This document shows, piece after piece, positions 26,661-34,806 of a stretch of DNA of 64,000 bases; within the stretch, counting starts at the first letter, position 1; every line of letters begins with the position of its first letter. The position numbers and the translations under genes were made by a program. Origin of the DNA: Cyanobacterium sp. T60_A2020_053 (lineage in GTDB: Bacteria; Cyanobacteriota; Cyanobacteriia; Cyanobacteriales; Cyanobacteriaceae); NCBI GenBank assembly GCA_015272165.1, contig JACYMF010000012.1:26023-90022 (forward strand), given 5' to 3'. Under the pieces are notes generated by a model. It searched no databases. It was given only the letters and a program-made list of their open reading frames with translations, and was not told the origin of the DNA.

Positions 26661-27029
26661 AAACGAAAGCCATAATGGTTTTTGATCACAGTCTTATATC
26701 TTAGCAAATTTGCTCCTCTCTGCCAAGTTCAAAATATGAATTAGGCTTTGCTGAAAAAGTGGTGTCGTTAAGAGAAGTGGGAAGTGGATAGTGGGCAGTG
26801 GATAGTGAGTAATGGGTAATGAGTTAACTAACCCCTAATTCCTAGTTAGGTGGTTTTGATTTATTCAGCAAATAGGACTTATGAATTGATAATTTCCTTT
26901 GCCTTTTGCTCAATTATTAATTATCCATCTTCCATAGAAAACTGCTATAATATAGAATTTGGCAGTAATTAACCTTGCTTCTTTAAGTAAAGGAAGCCAT
27001 TTTTTGTCCACAAGGAGATTTTTAAGAGA
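26661..27029. promoter_or_regulatory. Spacer and probable promoter of rpsF
   Basis: No gene is seen. A TATAAT at 26946-26951 is a good -10 for rpsF, but no clear -35 lies 17 bases before it. CAAGGAG at 27011-27017 is the ribosome binding site of rpsF. The left half holds repeats of GGGAAGTGGATAGTGGGC type and a GCTGAAAAAGT string shared with other IS-like debris. Confidence 0.5.
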
Positions 27030-27470
27030 ATGACTGTAACCTATGAATTAATGTTTATTTTGCGCCCTGATTTAAGTCAAGAGCAAGTAAACCAACAAAT
27101 GCGCAAATATCGTGATTTACTCAAGCAGTTTGGTGCCGACAAAGTATCCATGGAAGTTTGGGGTAAACGCCGTTTAGCTTATGAAATTAACCGTTTTCAA
27201 GATGGTGTTTATATCTTATGTTACTTTACAGGGGATGGTACACAAGTAGCGCCCGTCGAACGAGATATGCGTCTAAGTGAGGAAGTAATTCGTTACTTGA
27301 CTACTAAACATGAAAAAGGTTTAGAATTTGAGGAAAAAGATGTTCCTGAAGCACCAGAAGCGGTTGCACCTCCGACAGCGCCCGTCACCCCTACTGAAGC
27401 ACCCGAAAGTAGCGAGGAAACCACCGTAGAGGAAGTAACCGAAGCAGATAGCAATTCCGAAGAAGAATAA
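27030..27470 (+). CDS. rpsF: Ribosomal protein bS6 with acidic extension
   Basis: A 146-residue small-subunit ribosomal protein. The first 100 residues are a complete bS6 domain: YELMFILRPDLSQEQVNQQM at about residues 4-23, EVWGKRRLAYEINRFQDGVY near 42-61 and the closing strand RDMRLSEEVIRYLTTKHEKG. The last 45 residues are Pro-, Ala- and Glu-rich, a disordered acidic tail typical of cyanobacterial bS6. A DUF1818 gene follows after 17 bases and is probably co-transcribed. Confidence 0.93.
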   Translation: MTVTYELMFILRPDLSQEQVNQQMRKYRDLLKQFGADKVSMEVWGKRRLAYEINRFQDGVYILCYFTGDGTQVAPVERDMRLSEEVIRYLTTKHEKGLEFEEKDVPEAPEAVAPPTAPVTPTEAPESSEETTVEEVTEADSNSEEE

Positions 27471-27487
27471 TTTTCAGGGGGTAGATT

Positions 27488-27844
27488 TTGCTCAAAAAAG
27501 GTCAAGGATGGCGCTTAGGATGGCGAGAAGATGATCGTCTTTACCCGGCTTTGATCGGCTCTGATACATGGGCGCTAGAATTGACTAAAGCAGAAATGAC
27601 TGATTTTTGTCGTCTTTTACCCCAGCTTTCTGATAGTATGTCAGCCATGACAGAATACCTCATGGCAGAAGAAACTATTTCCTGTGAAGTAGAAACCCCT
27701 TTGATGTGGTTAGGTGCTGATGGTTATTGTCATCATTTTTCCGTAAGAATTATTTTGCATACAGGGAGGGGCGCTGAAGGTTATTGGGAAGCAAAAGCTA
27801 TCCCAGAATTACTCAGCGCCCTTCAATGCTTAAAATCTTACTAA
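27488..27844 (+). CDS. DUF1818 family protein
   Basis: A 118-residue soluble protein of the DUF1818 family, found in cyanobacteria and plastid-bearing plants. LKKGQGWRLGWREDDRLYPA at the N-terminus and WALELTKAEMTDFCRLL at about residues 27-43 are characteristic. The start is TTG at 27488, preceded by a CAGGGGG site; no in-frame ATG is near. It contains the iterated motif twice, once as GRGAEGYWE and once as LLSALQCL. Function is unknown. Confidence 0.8.
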   Translation: MLKKGQGWRLGWREDDRLYPALIGSDTWALELTKAEMTDFCRLLPQLSDSMSAMTEYLMAEETISCEVETPLMWLGADGYCHHFSVRIILHTGRGAEGYWEAKAIPELLSALQCLKSY

Positions 27845-27846
27845 CC

Positions 27847-27876
27847 TTGACAAAAAGTGATTGTAAGTGCTATAAT
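27847..27876 (+). promoter_or_regulatory. Promoter of tRNA-Pro
   Basis: TTGACA at 27847-27852 and TATAAT at 27871-27876, 18 bases apart, match the consensus sigma-70 promoter exactly. Transcription should begin near 27883, shortly before the tRNA. Confidence 0.85.
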
Positions 27877-27896
27877 AGTTCACTGTTGTAAAACAA

Positions 27897-27970
27897 CGGG
27901 GCGTAGCGCAGCTTGGTAGCGCACCACTTTGGGGTAGTGGGGGTCGTGGGTTCAAATCCCGCCGCTCCGA
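27897..27970 (+). tRNA. tRNA-Pro (anticodon GGG)
   Basis: A 74-nt cloverleaf. The acceptor stem CGGGGCG pairs with CGCTCCG with one G-T pair, followed by discriminator A. The anticodon arm is CCACT-TTGGGGT-AGTGG, anticodon GGG, which reads CCC and CCU. The T arm contains GTTCAAAT. The CCA end is not encoded. Confidence 0.95.
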
Positions 27971-28107
27971 TATAATAAATTAAGTTTTAAACTTGTGGAC
28001 ACCTAGTACATCAAAGATGAATCCTTCTCTTCTGTTACTCTAACTAGGGTCTATTAAATAACAAACCTCATAATTGTCAATTATCCATTGTCAATTGTCA
28101 ATTTAAG

Positions 28108-28509
28108 CTACTTACTAGCTTCGGCGGTGGCAGGTTCTTCTTCAAATTGTAATAGTTTACGGTAAAATTGCTGCGAAAAATCAACGTGTCGATTTTTTTT
28201 AAAATTTTTAATTAATAAAATTAAGTATTGTACAAATTGAGAATTAGATAAATTAATTTCATAATTCAAATCAGCACTACCATCGAATTGTAAGCGACAA
28301 CGAGTTAATTCTGATGGTAAACGGGAAACATACCAAATCGCCACAAAAGGAATACTTTGATTCCCCTCAATTACTCTTTCCCCCTCTAAATAGCCTTGTT
28401 GATAGAGACTTAGGGCATAAGGTAAAGTTTCATGCTGATCTTTTCCGTAATAAGGCTGATACATTAAAGTATCTCCTTTACTCGCTGGTTGTAGTTTTTC
28501 GATGGACAT
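28108..28509 (-). CDS. EbsA-like type IV pilus biogenesis protein
   Basis: A 133-residue soluble protein resembling EbsA, a cyanobacterial protein needed for type IV pilus assembly and for restraining biofilm formation. The recognisable parts are the N-terminus IEKLQPASKGDTLMYQPYYG, then LPYALSLYQQGYLEGERVIE and FVAIWYVSRLPSELTRCRLQ. The C-terminus is basic, then acidic. I rely on memory of the family, so this assignment is moderate. Pilus machinery would matter if the iterated heptamer is an uptake signal. Confidence 0.5.
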   Translation of the reverse strand: MSIEKLQPASKGDTLMYQPYYGKDQHETLPYALSLYQQGYLEGERVIEGNQSIPFVAIWYVSRLPSELTRCRLQFDGSADLNYEINLSNSQFVQYLILLIKNFKKNRHVDFSQQFYRKLLQFEEEPATAEASK

Positions 28510-28734
28510 GGTGTCTTAATGGATAATGGATAATTGAATAGGTTAGCTAACTTAATTCTCGGTTATATTCGACTTGTTGTGAGTTAAATATCTGCGTATG
28601 TGAAACCCTGATTAAATAAAGGCTAAATTTTGTAAAAAACCTATTCCGCAATAACTTTATCTTACATCGCCAAGAATCGGGCTAGAAGCCCGAAATAGAG
28701 TGAAAGGGTTTTAAACTCTCCATGATGGTTCAGT

Positions 28735-29334
28735 TTAGCTAATTTTTTTGACAGAGGAAGAAAACTTTAATTTTTGAGCAATTAAAACATTATGAACTAC
28801 CATTAATGCTATAGTCCATAAAGCATTAACAGAGAAAACTTGCCACAATACAGCAAGATTAAAACCGTGTAAACCACCTAAAACAGCGCCCCCCACCCAA
28901 ATCATGGCTTGATAAGCGATGTAACCAATCATGAGAGAGGCAAATATAGAAATAAGATACTGACGGAAACTACTACTATATCGCTCAAATCGAAATAAAC
29001 CAAACATAGTGGCTAATAATCCCCCCAATAAAATTACGACTCCCCAGGCAAAGGTACTAAAATCTAAAGGATAATCGCGCATGGTAAAACCAATTACTTG
29101 ATTGACTAACCACATCAATAAAATTGTGATGATGGCTTTGCTCTTAGAAAGACTGGTGGATGCTAACGCACCAAAACCCACTAGAGGCAAGGCACAAGTA
29201 AAAACCACATTACTGAAACTACCCAAAGCAAGAAGACTAAAAAACCATATACTACTGTTGTTAACTGTCTTTTGACAATTTACCCAGTTAATTTTATCAG
29301 CATCATCGGGAAATCTGGAAATGGAAAGAGTCAT
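28735..29334 (-). CDS. Membrane protein of unknown function
   Basis: A 199-residue protein with about five or six membrane segments, starting near residues 27-50 (SIWFFSLLALGSFSNVVFTC). I do not recognise the family. MRDYPLDFSTFAWGVVILLG near residue 85 and the last segment (ALWTIALMVVHNVLIAQ) are notable. The C-terminus is basic and faces the cytoplasm under the positive-inside rule. The 230 bases upstream show no recognisable riboswitch. Confidence 0.6.
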   Translation of the reverse strand: MTLSISRFPDDADKINWVNCQKTVNNSSIWFFSLLALGSFSNVVFTCALPLVGFGALASTSLSKSKAIITILLMWLVNQVIGFTMRDYPLDFSTFAWGVVILLGGLLATMFGLFRFERYSSSFRQYLISIFASLMIGYIAYQAMIWVGGAVLGGLHGFNLAVLWQVFSVNALWTIALMVVHNVLIAQKLKFSSSVKKIS

Positions 29335-29582
29335 ATAAAATACCTCATTGATAATATTTGTGTAAAAATTTCCCTTATTCGGTAGGGAGTTGTGAAAGTT
29401 GGGGTAAAGTTGAAAAAAGGATCAGCATCATTGATTATACAATTAATCAGGATAGTAAGACTAGGATAAGCTAAGACGCATTTAACTCCCATTGTTACCT
29501 AATTTTTTAGTAGCTCAAAATCTTAATTATTGCCTTTTGCCCATGCTCATTTAATGACTCAAAGGCAAACTGGCTAATGATT

Positions 29583-30044
29583 TTATGGGGTGACGCCAAT
29601 TTCCTGCATTTTTGCCACTCGGATAGTAAAGTCACCTCCTCCGGTAAGAGCAAAAGAGCGCACCCTAATGATATATTTTCCCTCAGTGGTAATGGTAGTA
29701 AATAAAAGGGAATTAGTTGAGCCGTCAGGTGCATCGTCATTTTCAGCTACAGTTTGACCATCTTCTGTCATTAAAATTACAATAGTATCAAATTGATCTG
29801 AAATTATCTCAATTAAGATTCGGTCTTTTTCTTTCAGGTTAACAGCGTAATCCCTCGCAAATCCCCCATCCCCAGTGGGAATGTCTTGGTTAGAGAGTTT
29901 ATCCTCAACAGTTTCTCCTAAAATAATTGGTAAAGGTTGATACACTCTAGGCGGTGGTAATTGAGCGTTGGCATTAGTGATATTAATTAACCCTAGATTG
30001 GCTAAAGTGAAGATTATCAGTAAAGGGTGACGGGCGCTGGGCAT
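29583..30044 (-). CDS. Secreted protein with PPC-like beta domain
   Basis: A 153-residue protein. I chose the ATG at 30044, which begins the signal peptide (MPSARHPLLIIFTLANLGLI, cleavage near NANAQ). The rest resembles a bacterial pre-peptidase C-terminal (PPC) beta-sandwich: RDYAVNLKEKDRILIEIISD, TEDGQTVAENDDAPDGSTN, then LLFTTITTEGKYIIRVRSFA and GGGDFTIRV. Such domains bind the cell surface or substrates of secreted enzymes, but no enzyme domain is attached here. It lies just after the DUF3067 gene. Confidence 0.7.
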   Translation of the reverse strand: MPSARHPLLIIFTLANLGLINITNANAQLPPPRVYQPLPIILGETVEDKLSNQDIPTGDGGFARDYAVNLKEKDRILIEIISDQFDTIVILMTEDGQTVAENDDAPDGSTNSLLFTTITTEGKYIIRVRSFALTGGGDFTIRVAKMQEIGVTP

Positions 30045-30061
30045 AAAGTTTTGTTTATTTA

Positions 30062-30370
30062 TTATAAAATCCACTCAGAAACACGATCTCCCAAATCTAA
30101 GTTAATACTAATTGCTTTGCCTAAACGGGGTCTATTTTTGCTTTCGAGGATACCTGTTTCCACTTGTGCCACTACTCCCCAAGCGTTAAGATAAGTAGTG
30201 ATTTGTTCTAGATGGGCATAATATTCTGTTTCGCTAAGGGGAAAAGAGTTTTGTTGTAGATACTTCCACATGACTTGAAAATAAATACGGTCTTTAATTT
30301 TTAACACCTGTACATCATAAGAATAGCCCCATTTATCAAAAATTAACCGATGTAAGTCTTCACCTGTCAT
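30062..30370 (-). CDS. DUF3067 family protein
   Basis: A 102-residue soluble protein of the DUF3067 family, conserved in cyanobacteria and plants. MTGEDLHRLIFDKWGYSYDV at the N-terminus and RIYFQVMWKYLQQNSFPLSE at about residues 28-47 are characteristic. Function is unknown. It lies between cutA and the secreted PPC-like protein, all on the minus strand with short gaps, so the three may form an operon. Confidence 0.78.
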   Translation of the reverse strand: MTGEDLHRLIFDKWGYSYDVQVLKIKDRIYFQVMWKYLQQNSFPLSETEYYAHLEQITTYLNAWGVVAQVETGILESKNRPRLGKAISINLDLGDRVSEWIL

Positions 30371-30406
30371 ATTTACCCATTAAAAATTTAGAAGTTAGTC
30401 AATATT

Positions 30407-30742
30407 TTAACCTTCTTGGGTCGTTTGTACGGAATTTTTTAACCACTGCAAATAAGCCATCGAACCATTAACGATGGGTAAGGCAATGATTTCTGGGACT
30501 TCATAACTATGTATTTCTCTAATTTTAGCGGCAAGGGCGCTAAATTTACTTAAATCAGTCTTGATGGTTAATTGCCACTCTTCATCACAGCATAATTTCT
30601 CTTGCCATTTATAAACGGAGGTGACAGGATAAAAATTAACACAAGCCGCCAAATTATCTTCAATTAGTGCTGATGAAACTTTATGGGCTTCTTCTTCTGA
30701 GGCTACCGTTACTAATACTATGCCTAAATTTTTAAATTCCAT
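30407..30742 (-). CDS. cutA: CutA family protein
   Basis: A 111-residue CutA protein, a trimeric ferredoxin-like fold protein first linked to copper tolerance. VLVTVASEEEAHKVSSALIE at about residues 9-28, AACVNFYPVTSVYKWQEKL near 32-50, and EVPEIIALPIVNGSMAYLQW near 81-100 are the family motifs. The in vivo role in cyanobacteria is unclear. The gene starts 36 bases after the 3' side of a MITE-containing spacer and heads a likely operon with DUF3067. Confidence 0.9.
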   Translation of the reverse strand: MEFKNLGIVLVTVASEEEAHKVSSALIEDNLAACVNFYPVTSVYKWQEKLCCDEEWQLTIKTDLSKFSALAAKIREIHSYEVPEIIALPIVNGSMAYLQWLKNSVQTTQEG

Positions 30743-30833
30743 GTTATGTCAAGTTCGGATAATTAGTTAGGGTTTGCTGAAAAAGCATCTTGGGTGTTAG
30801 TAGGGCAAGAGGCAAAAGGGAAGATAATTAATT

Positions 30834-31026
30834 ACTGACGTTACGCACTGATTCAAATGTTACGTTAAGGGAGGTTTCAGGTAGCAGGTTTCAGGTTTAA
30901 AACCCTTCCCTCCATAGACTCTTGTACAACAAAAAGATCAATAAACATAAGTTTCTTGTCAATTCTTTAACCTAATACCTAATACCTGACACCAACAATT
31001 AATTCTATATTTTGCGTAACATCAGT
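30834..31026 (+). mobile_element. MITE family N, copy 2
   Basis: A 193-bp copy almost identical to copy 1, with ends ACTGACGTTACGCA / TGCGTAACATCAGT. Flanks share TTAATTA, consistent with a 5-7 bp target duplication in AT-rich DNA. It lies between cutA and the secreted protein at 31051-31458, in spacer only. Confidence 0.75.
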
Positions 31027-31050
31027 TAATTATCAATTGTCAATGATCCG

Positions 31051-31458
31051 TTATTTATCAGTTATGGTGAGGGTAAAAGGAAATTCAGCGCCCTCCGCCT
31101 CCCCTACATATATTTTATACTGCCCAGCCGTCCAAACGCCCTTCATTTCTGGTAATTTTCCAGCGCCCACATCCCCTAAAATACAAAAACGATCATTACT
31201 TTTTGGACCTATAATCAAAAGAGTAGGTTTTCCCCCAGAGGCTTGAAGTCGCACATTGAGTTTGTAAGACTTTTGAGATAAATTAATAATATGATTGGGT
31301 TGTGACGAAATATAACCGCAATCGCCACTGTTAACTTTTCCGCCTGTTTTACCAGTAATTTCTTGCATGGGTATAGCAAAAAGGGGAAGGGCGCTGATTA
31401 TTACTCCCACACTTAACACTGTGGAAGTGATAAAAAGGGAAAAAACTTTACTTTTCAT
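31051..31458 (-). CDS. Secreted hypothetical protein
   Basis: A 135-residue protein with a clear signal peptide (SKVFSLFITSTVLSVGVIIS, cleavage near LPLFA). The mature part is a small beta-rich domain with two cysteines (DCGYISSQ and DRFCILGD) that may form a disulfide. The arrangement of strands (KLNVRLQASGGKPTLLIIG, GQYKIYVGEAEGAEFPFTLT) resembles PPC domains. The periplasm is the likely site. Function is unknown. Confidence 0.65.
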   Translation of the reverse strand: MKSKVFSLFITSTVLSVGVIISALPLFAIPMQEITGKTGGKVNSGDCGYISSQPNHIINLSQKSYKLNVRLQASGGKPTLLIIGPKSNDRFCILGDVGAGKLPEMKGVWTAGQYKIYVGEAEGAEFPFTLTITDK

Positions 31459-31543
31459 GATCGTTCACCTGTTTTTTTGCTGTCTTCTATCCTAGACTAG
31501 AAAGTGTCGTAAAAAGTTCTCACCAATTTACAAATCCATTACA

Positions 31544-31975
31544 ATGTCTTTAAATTCTACATCTCAACCCGAAAAATTAGCCAAAATTGTTGACAAATTT
31601 AAACGTAGAGATAATCCCAAACAAAAATACGAACAGTTACTTTGGTATGCCAAAAAATTAACTCCCCTTCCCGAAGAAGCTAAAACCCCAGAAAATAAAG
31701 TCAGTGGTTGTGTCTCTCAAGTTTATGTTACTGCGGAAATGAAGGAAGGTAACATTTATTATCAAGGGGATTCTGACGCGCAATTAGTGAAAGGTTTAGT
31801 GGCTTTTTTAATTGAAGGTTTAAATGGCGCTACTCCCCAAGAAATTATTAATCTCAATCCTGATTTTATCGCCGAAACTGGATTACAAGCTAGTTTAACT
31901 CCTTCTCGCGCCAATGGTTTTCTTAATATTCTCAAAAAAATGCAACAGTTAGCGCTTAATGAGACAATTATTTAG
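31544..31975 (+). CDS. sufE: SufE-family sulfur acceptor
   Basis: A 143-residue SufE protein, which takes sulfur from the cysteine desulfurase SufS for iron-sulfur cluster assembly. VSGCVSQVYVTAEM at about residues 53-66 holds the active cysteine, and LVKGLVAFLIEGLNGATPQE near 85-104 and LTPSRANGFLNILKKM near 121 complete the family pattern. Length fits. No other suf gene adjoins, which is usual in cyanobacteria. Confidence 0.92.
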   Translation: MSLNSTSQPEKLAKIVDKFKRRDNPKQKYEQLLWYAKKLTPLPEEAKTPENKVSGCVSQVYVTAEMKEGNIYYQGDSDAQLVKGLVAFLIEGLNGATPQEIINLNPDFIAETGLQASLTPSRANGFLNILKKMQQLALNETII

Positions 31976-32043
31976 AGTGTAATGCTAAAGTTTTGTAATC
32001 GATTATTGAGCAATCATGAATTTATTTAAGAAGAAAAATAAGA

Positions 32044-32280
32044 ATGATTAGTAATAAACAAGAATTATTGAATAGGATAACGTTTAATCCTCAACAATGT
32101 GGCGGTAAACCTTGCATTCGAGGCATGAGAATTAGAGTTTCTGATATTTTAGAAATGTTAGCTTTAAATATAGAAAATGACGAAATTTTAACAGATTTTC
32201 CTGATTTGGAATTGCAAGACATTCAAGCCTGTCTTATTTTTGCTCTACAATATACTAATATTCCACGATTGACGGCATGA
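32044..32280 (+). CDS. DUF433 antitoxin
   Basis: A 78-residue DUF433 protein. RITFNPQQCGGKPCIRGMRI at about residues 11-30 and VSDILEMLALNIENDEILTD near 32-51 form the helix-turn-helix-like core typical of the family, and DFPDLELQDIQACLIFALQY follows. DUF433 proteins act as antitoxins for PIN-like toxins such as the one encoded next. The stop overlaps the toxin start by 4 bases. Confidence 0.85.
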   Translation: MISNKQELLNRITFNPQQCGGKPCIRGMRIRVSDILEMLALNIENDEILTDFPDLELQDIQACLIFALQYTNIPRLTA

Positions 32281-32627
32281 AGTTTTGGATTGATGCACAA
32301 TTACCACCACAGTTAGCTGATTGGCTAAAAGAAACTTTCTTGGTAGAGGCTTTTTCTCTGAGGGATTTGGGTTTAAGAGATGCCGAAGATAGAGAAATTT
32401 TTGAAAAAGCAAAATCAGAAGAAGTTATCATAATTACGAAGGATAGAGATTTTTTAGAGTTAATTAATCGTTTTAATTCTCCTCCTCAAATTTTATGGGT
32501 TACTTGTGGTAACGTAACTAATCGCAGTTTAAAAATCATTTTTGCTGAAACGTTTGTTTCCGCTTTGGAGTTATTTAAACAGGGAGAAAAGATTGTAGAA
32601 ATTGGAGATAAGTATAATCAAATATAA
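32277..32627 (+). CDS. DUF5615 PIN-like toxin
   Basis: A 116-residue DUF5615 protein, a compact PIN-like nuclease relative. MKFWIDAQLPPQLADWLKE gives the first acidic residue, DAEDREIFEKAKSEEVIIIT and KDRDFLELINRF at about residues 36-67 the others, and PQILWVTCGNVTNRSLKIIF completes the fold. It is translationally coupled with the DUF433 antitoxin. It probably cleaves RNA when unbound, judged from its family only. Confidence 0.85.
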   Translation: MKFWIDAQLPPQLADWLKETFLVEAFSLRDLGLRDAEDREIFEKAKSEEVIIITKDRDFLELINRFNSPPQILWVTCGNVTNRSLKIIFAETFVSALELFKQGEKIVEIGDKYNQI

Positions 32628-32655
32628 ATACAAAAAAACCCGAAGTTACATACAA

Positions 32656-33438
32656 CTACTTTTGTTTCAAATCATATTCCATCAATTTAATTGATAGTAA
32701 TAACTCTACAAAGGTGCGCTGAAATGTGTAATATAAACCGCGCCAACCGTCAAAAATTAATTGTTTATAAAACAGACAATAAAAAAAGATGATGAAGGGC
32801 GCTATTACTTTACGTTGACGAATTTTATCCCTTAAATCTAATTCAGTGCTTGATGTTTGCCTTAATTTCTCTGTTTCTAGGTTTAAATATCTATCCTGCG
32901 CCCACAACCAGCGCCCGACTGACTTGCGGTCATCATGATATATGATTGATTTTAGTGTGCCATACTCTCCCTGTAGTTGCAAAATTTGAGTGTGACCATC
33001 ATCAATATAGCGCCCTTCACCGTTTTTAAATAAGACGATGCGAGGGGTTAAGTTATCTTTGCGTAAAGGATGCCCAAATACACAGTATTTAAAACCCACA
33101 CTGTAACCGTTGTCAGAGGATGATGGGCTAAAAGATTTTAATTCAGTTAATAATTCTTCACTGAGAATATAATCAGCATCAAGAGTTAATACCCATTCGG
33201 TTTTTACTTCATCTAAGCCAAAATTCCACTGTTGGGCATGGGTGTCAAAGGTGCGCTGAATAACCCGACATTGAGGATATTGGGCAATAATTTCTAAGGT
33301 TTTATCGTTACTGTAACTATCAATAATCACAATTTCTTTTGCCCATGTTAGACGTTGCAAAGTGCGCTGGATATTCGCTTCTTCGTTGTAAGTTAGAATT
33401 AGTGGGGTAACGTGATCGAGAAATTGTGTTTTATTCAT
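32656..33438 (-). CDS. Family 2 glycosyltransferase
   Basis: A 260-residue GT-A enzyme. LTPLILTYNEEANIQRTLQR, correctly PLILTYNEEANIQRTL, at about residues 12-27 is the nucleotide-sugar site, EIVIIDSYSNDKTLEI near 34-49 and WVLTLDADYILSEEL near 82-96 hold the metal-binding aspartates. It resembles WaaE/KdtX-type glucosyltransferases. A C-terminal basic and hydrophobic region may associate with the membrane. Its acceptor is unknown; no polysaccharide cluster is near. Confidence 0.85.
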   Translation of the reverse strand: MNKTQFLDHVTPLILTYNEEANIQRTLQRLTWAKEIVIIDSYSNDKTLEIIAQYPQCRVIQRTFDTHAQQWNFGLDEVKTEWVLTLDADYILSEELLTELKSFSPSSSDNGYSVGFKYCVFGHPLRKDNLTPRIVLFKNGEGRYIDDGHTQILQLQGEYGTLKSIIYHDDRKSVGRWLWAQDRYLNLETEKLRQTSSTELDLRDKIRQRKVIAPFIIFFYCLFYKQLIFDGWRGLYYTFQRTFVELLLSIKLMEYDLKQK

Positions 33439-33536
33439 CGTTGATTCTGATAGCTTTGTCAGGTTAATTTAAGATTAAATTAAGCGATATTCACTTAAAC
33501 TATAAATTATTGCTAGTTCATTATAGGTGAGATTGT

Positions 33537-34703
33537 ATGGGATACGATGTAGAAACTTCGGTAATCAAGAGATATGAGGAGGGCGCTAAACAGCCTCAAC
33601 CTAGTTTATGTTGTCCAACTCAATATGATGATCAATATCTCCAGATTATCCCTGATGAAATTATCGCCAAAGATTATGGTTGTGGTGATCCCACTCGCTA
33701 CGTTAATCCGGGTGAAATTGTCCTTGATTTGGGATCGGGCGCTGGAAAAAACTGCTATATCATAGCTCAAAAGGTGGGCGCTACTGGTCAAGTAATCGGT
33801 GTTGATTTTAATGATGAAATGCTTAATCTTGCCCGTAAATATCAAGATCAAATTGCTGATCAATTAGGATACCATAATGTGCAGTTTGTCAAGGGTAAAA
33901 TTCAAGATTTAAAGTTACCTTTAGCCAAAGTTGAAGAATATTTATCTAATCATACTATTGCTAATTTAGACCAGTTAAGAGAGTTTGAGGGGATGGGCGC
34001 TTTTTGGCGTGAAAATGAGCCTTTAATTAATGATAATTCTATTGATGTGGTCGTTTCTAATTGTGTTTTAAATTTGGTTAAATCAGATGATAAAAGACAA
34101 CTTTTTAACGAAATTTATCGAGTCTTAAAAAAAGGTGGTCGGGCAGTTATTTCTGATATAGTTTCTGATGAAAATATCCCCCAAGAAATGATGAATGATC
34201 CTGATCTATGGAGTGGTTGTTTGGCGGGCGCTTTTCGGGAAGATTTATTTTTGAAAATGTTTGCTGATGCTGGTTTTTATGGTATAGAAATTATTGATCG
34301 TCAAGACACTCCTTGGCAGGTAATTAATGGTATTGAATTTCGATCTTTAACTGTTAGGGCTTATAAAGGTAAAGAGGGAGAATGCAAGGAAAGAAATCAA
34401 GCGGTAATTTATAAAGGTCCTTGGCGTAAGGTAGAAGATGATGATGGTCATGTGTTTTATCGGGGGGAAAGAATGGCGGTTTGTGATAAAACTTTTAATA
34501 TTTTAACTGAGGAAAATAGCCCTTATCAAAATAGTATAATTCCTGTCTCTCCTTTACAAGAAATACCTTTAGAAAATGCTACTGATTTTAATTGTCAAAC
34601 TAACAGAAGGGGGCAGAAAAAAGCAGCTTTAAGAAGTCCTCAAGAAACGAAAGGAAATTATTATATTGATAATAAAATCGAGAGTAAACCTTCTTGTTGT
34701 TAA
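33537..34703 (+). CDS. arsM: Arsenite S-adenosylmethionine methyltransferase ArsM, arsenosugar type
   Basis: A 388-residue methyltransferase that methylates arsenite with S-adenosylmethionine. The N-terminus SLCCPTQYDDQYLQIIPDEI then KDYGCGDP at about residues 24-52 holds conserved cysteines, VLDLGSGAGKNCY at about 63-75 is the SAM site, and VVSNCVLNLV near 175 and WSGCLAGAFRE near 223 carry the arsenic-binding cysteines. The C-terminal CC pair is typical. arsS follows, so the pair should make arsenosugars. An AGGTGAG site precedes the ATG. Confidence 0.9.
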   Translation: MGYDVETSVIKRYEEGAKQPQPSLCCPTQYDDQYLQIIPDEIIAKDYGCGDPTRYVNPGEIVLDLGSGAGKNCYIIAQKVGATGQVIGVDFNDEMLNLARKYQDQIADQLGYHNVQFVKGKIQDLKLPLAKVEEYLSNHTIANLDQLREFEGMGAFWRENEPLINDNSIDVVVSNCVLNLVKSDDKRQLFNEIYRVLKKGGRAVISDIVSDENIPQEMMNDPDLWSGCLAGAFREDLFLKMFADAGFYGIEIIDRQDTPWQVINGIEFRSLTVRAYKGKEGECKERNQAVIYKGPWRKVEDDDGHVFYRGERMAVCDKTFNILTEENSPYQNSIIPVSPLQEIPLENATDFNCQTNRRGQKKAALRSPQETKGNYYIDNKIESKPSCC

Positions 34704-34743
34704 TATCGCAGGTTTACCCTCACCCCCTCTGCCATAAAAAATT

Positions 34744-34780
34744 TACCCTCACCCCCAACCCCTCTCCCATAGGAGAGGGG
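34744..34780. repeat. REP-like hairpin between arsM and arsS
   Basis: One copy of CCCTCACCCCCAACC plus CCCTCTCCCATAGGAGAGGG within the 103-base gap of the arsM-arsS pair, preceded by a partial copy at 34713-34730. It could fold in the joint transcript. Confidence 0.7.
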
Positions 34781-34806
34781 AGTAATATCTCAAGCAAATA
34801 AAAAGA

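Noticed and set aside
29335..29582. Riboswitch upstream of the membrane protein gene at 28735-29334
   Set aside because: I looked for a conserved box of cobalamin or similar riboswitches and found none.
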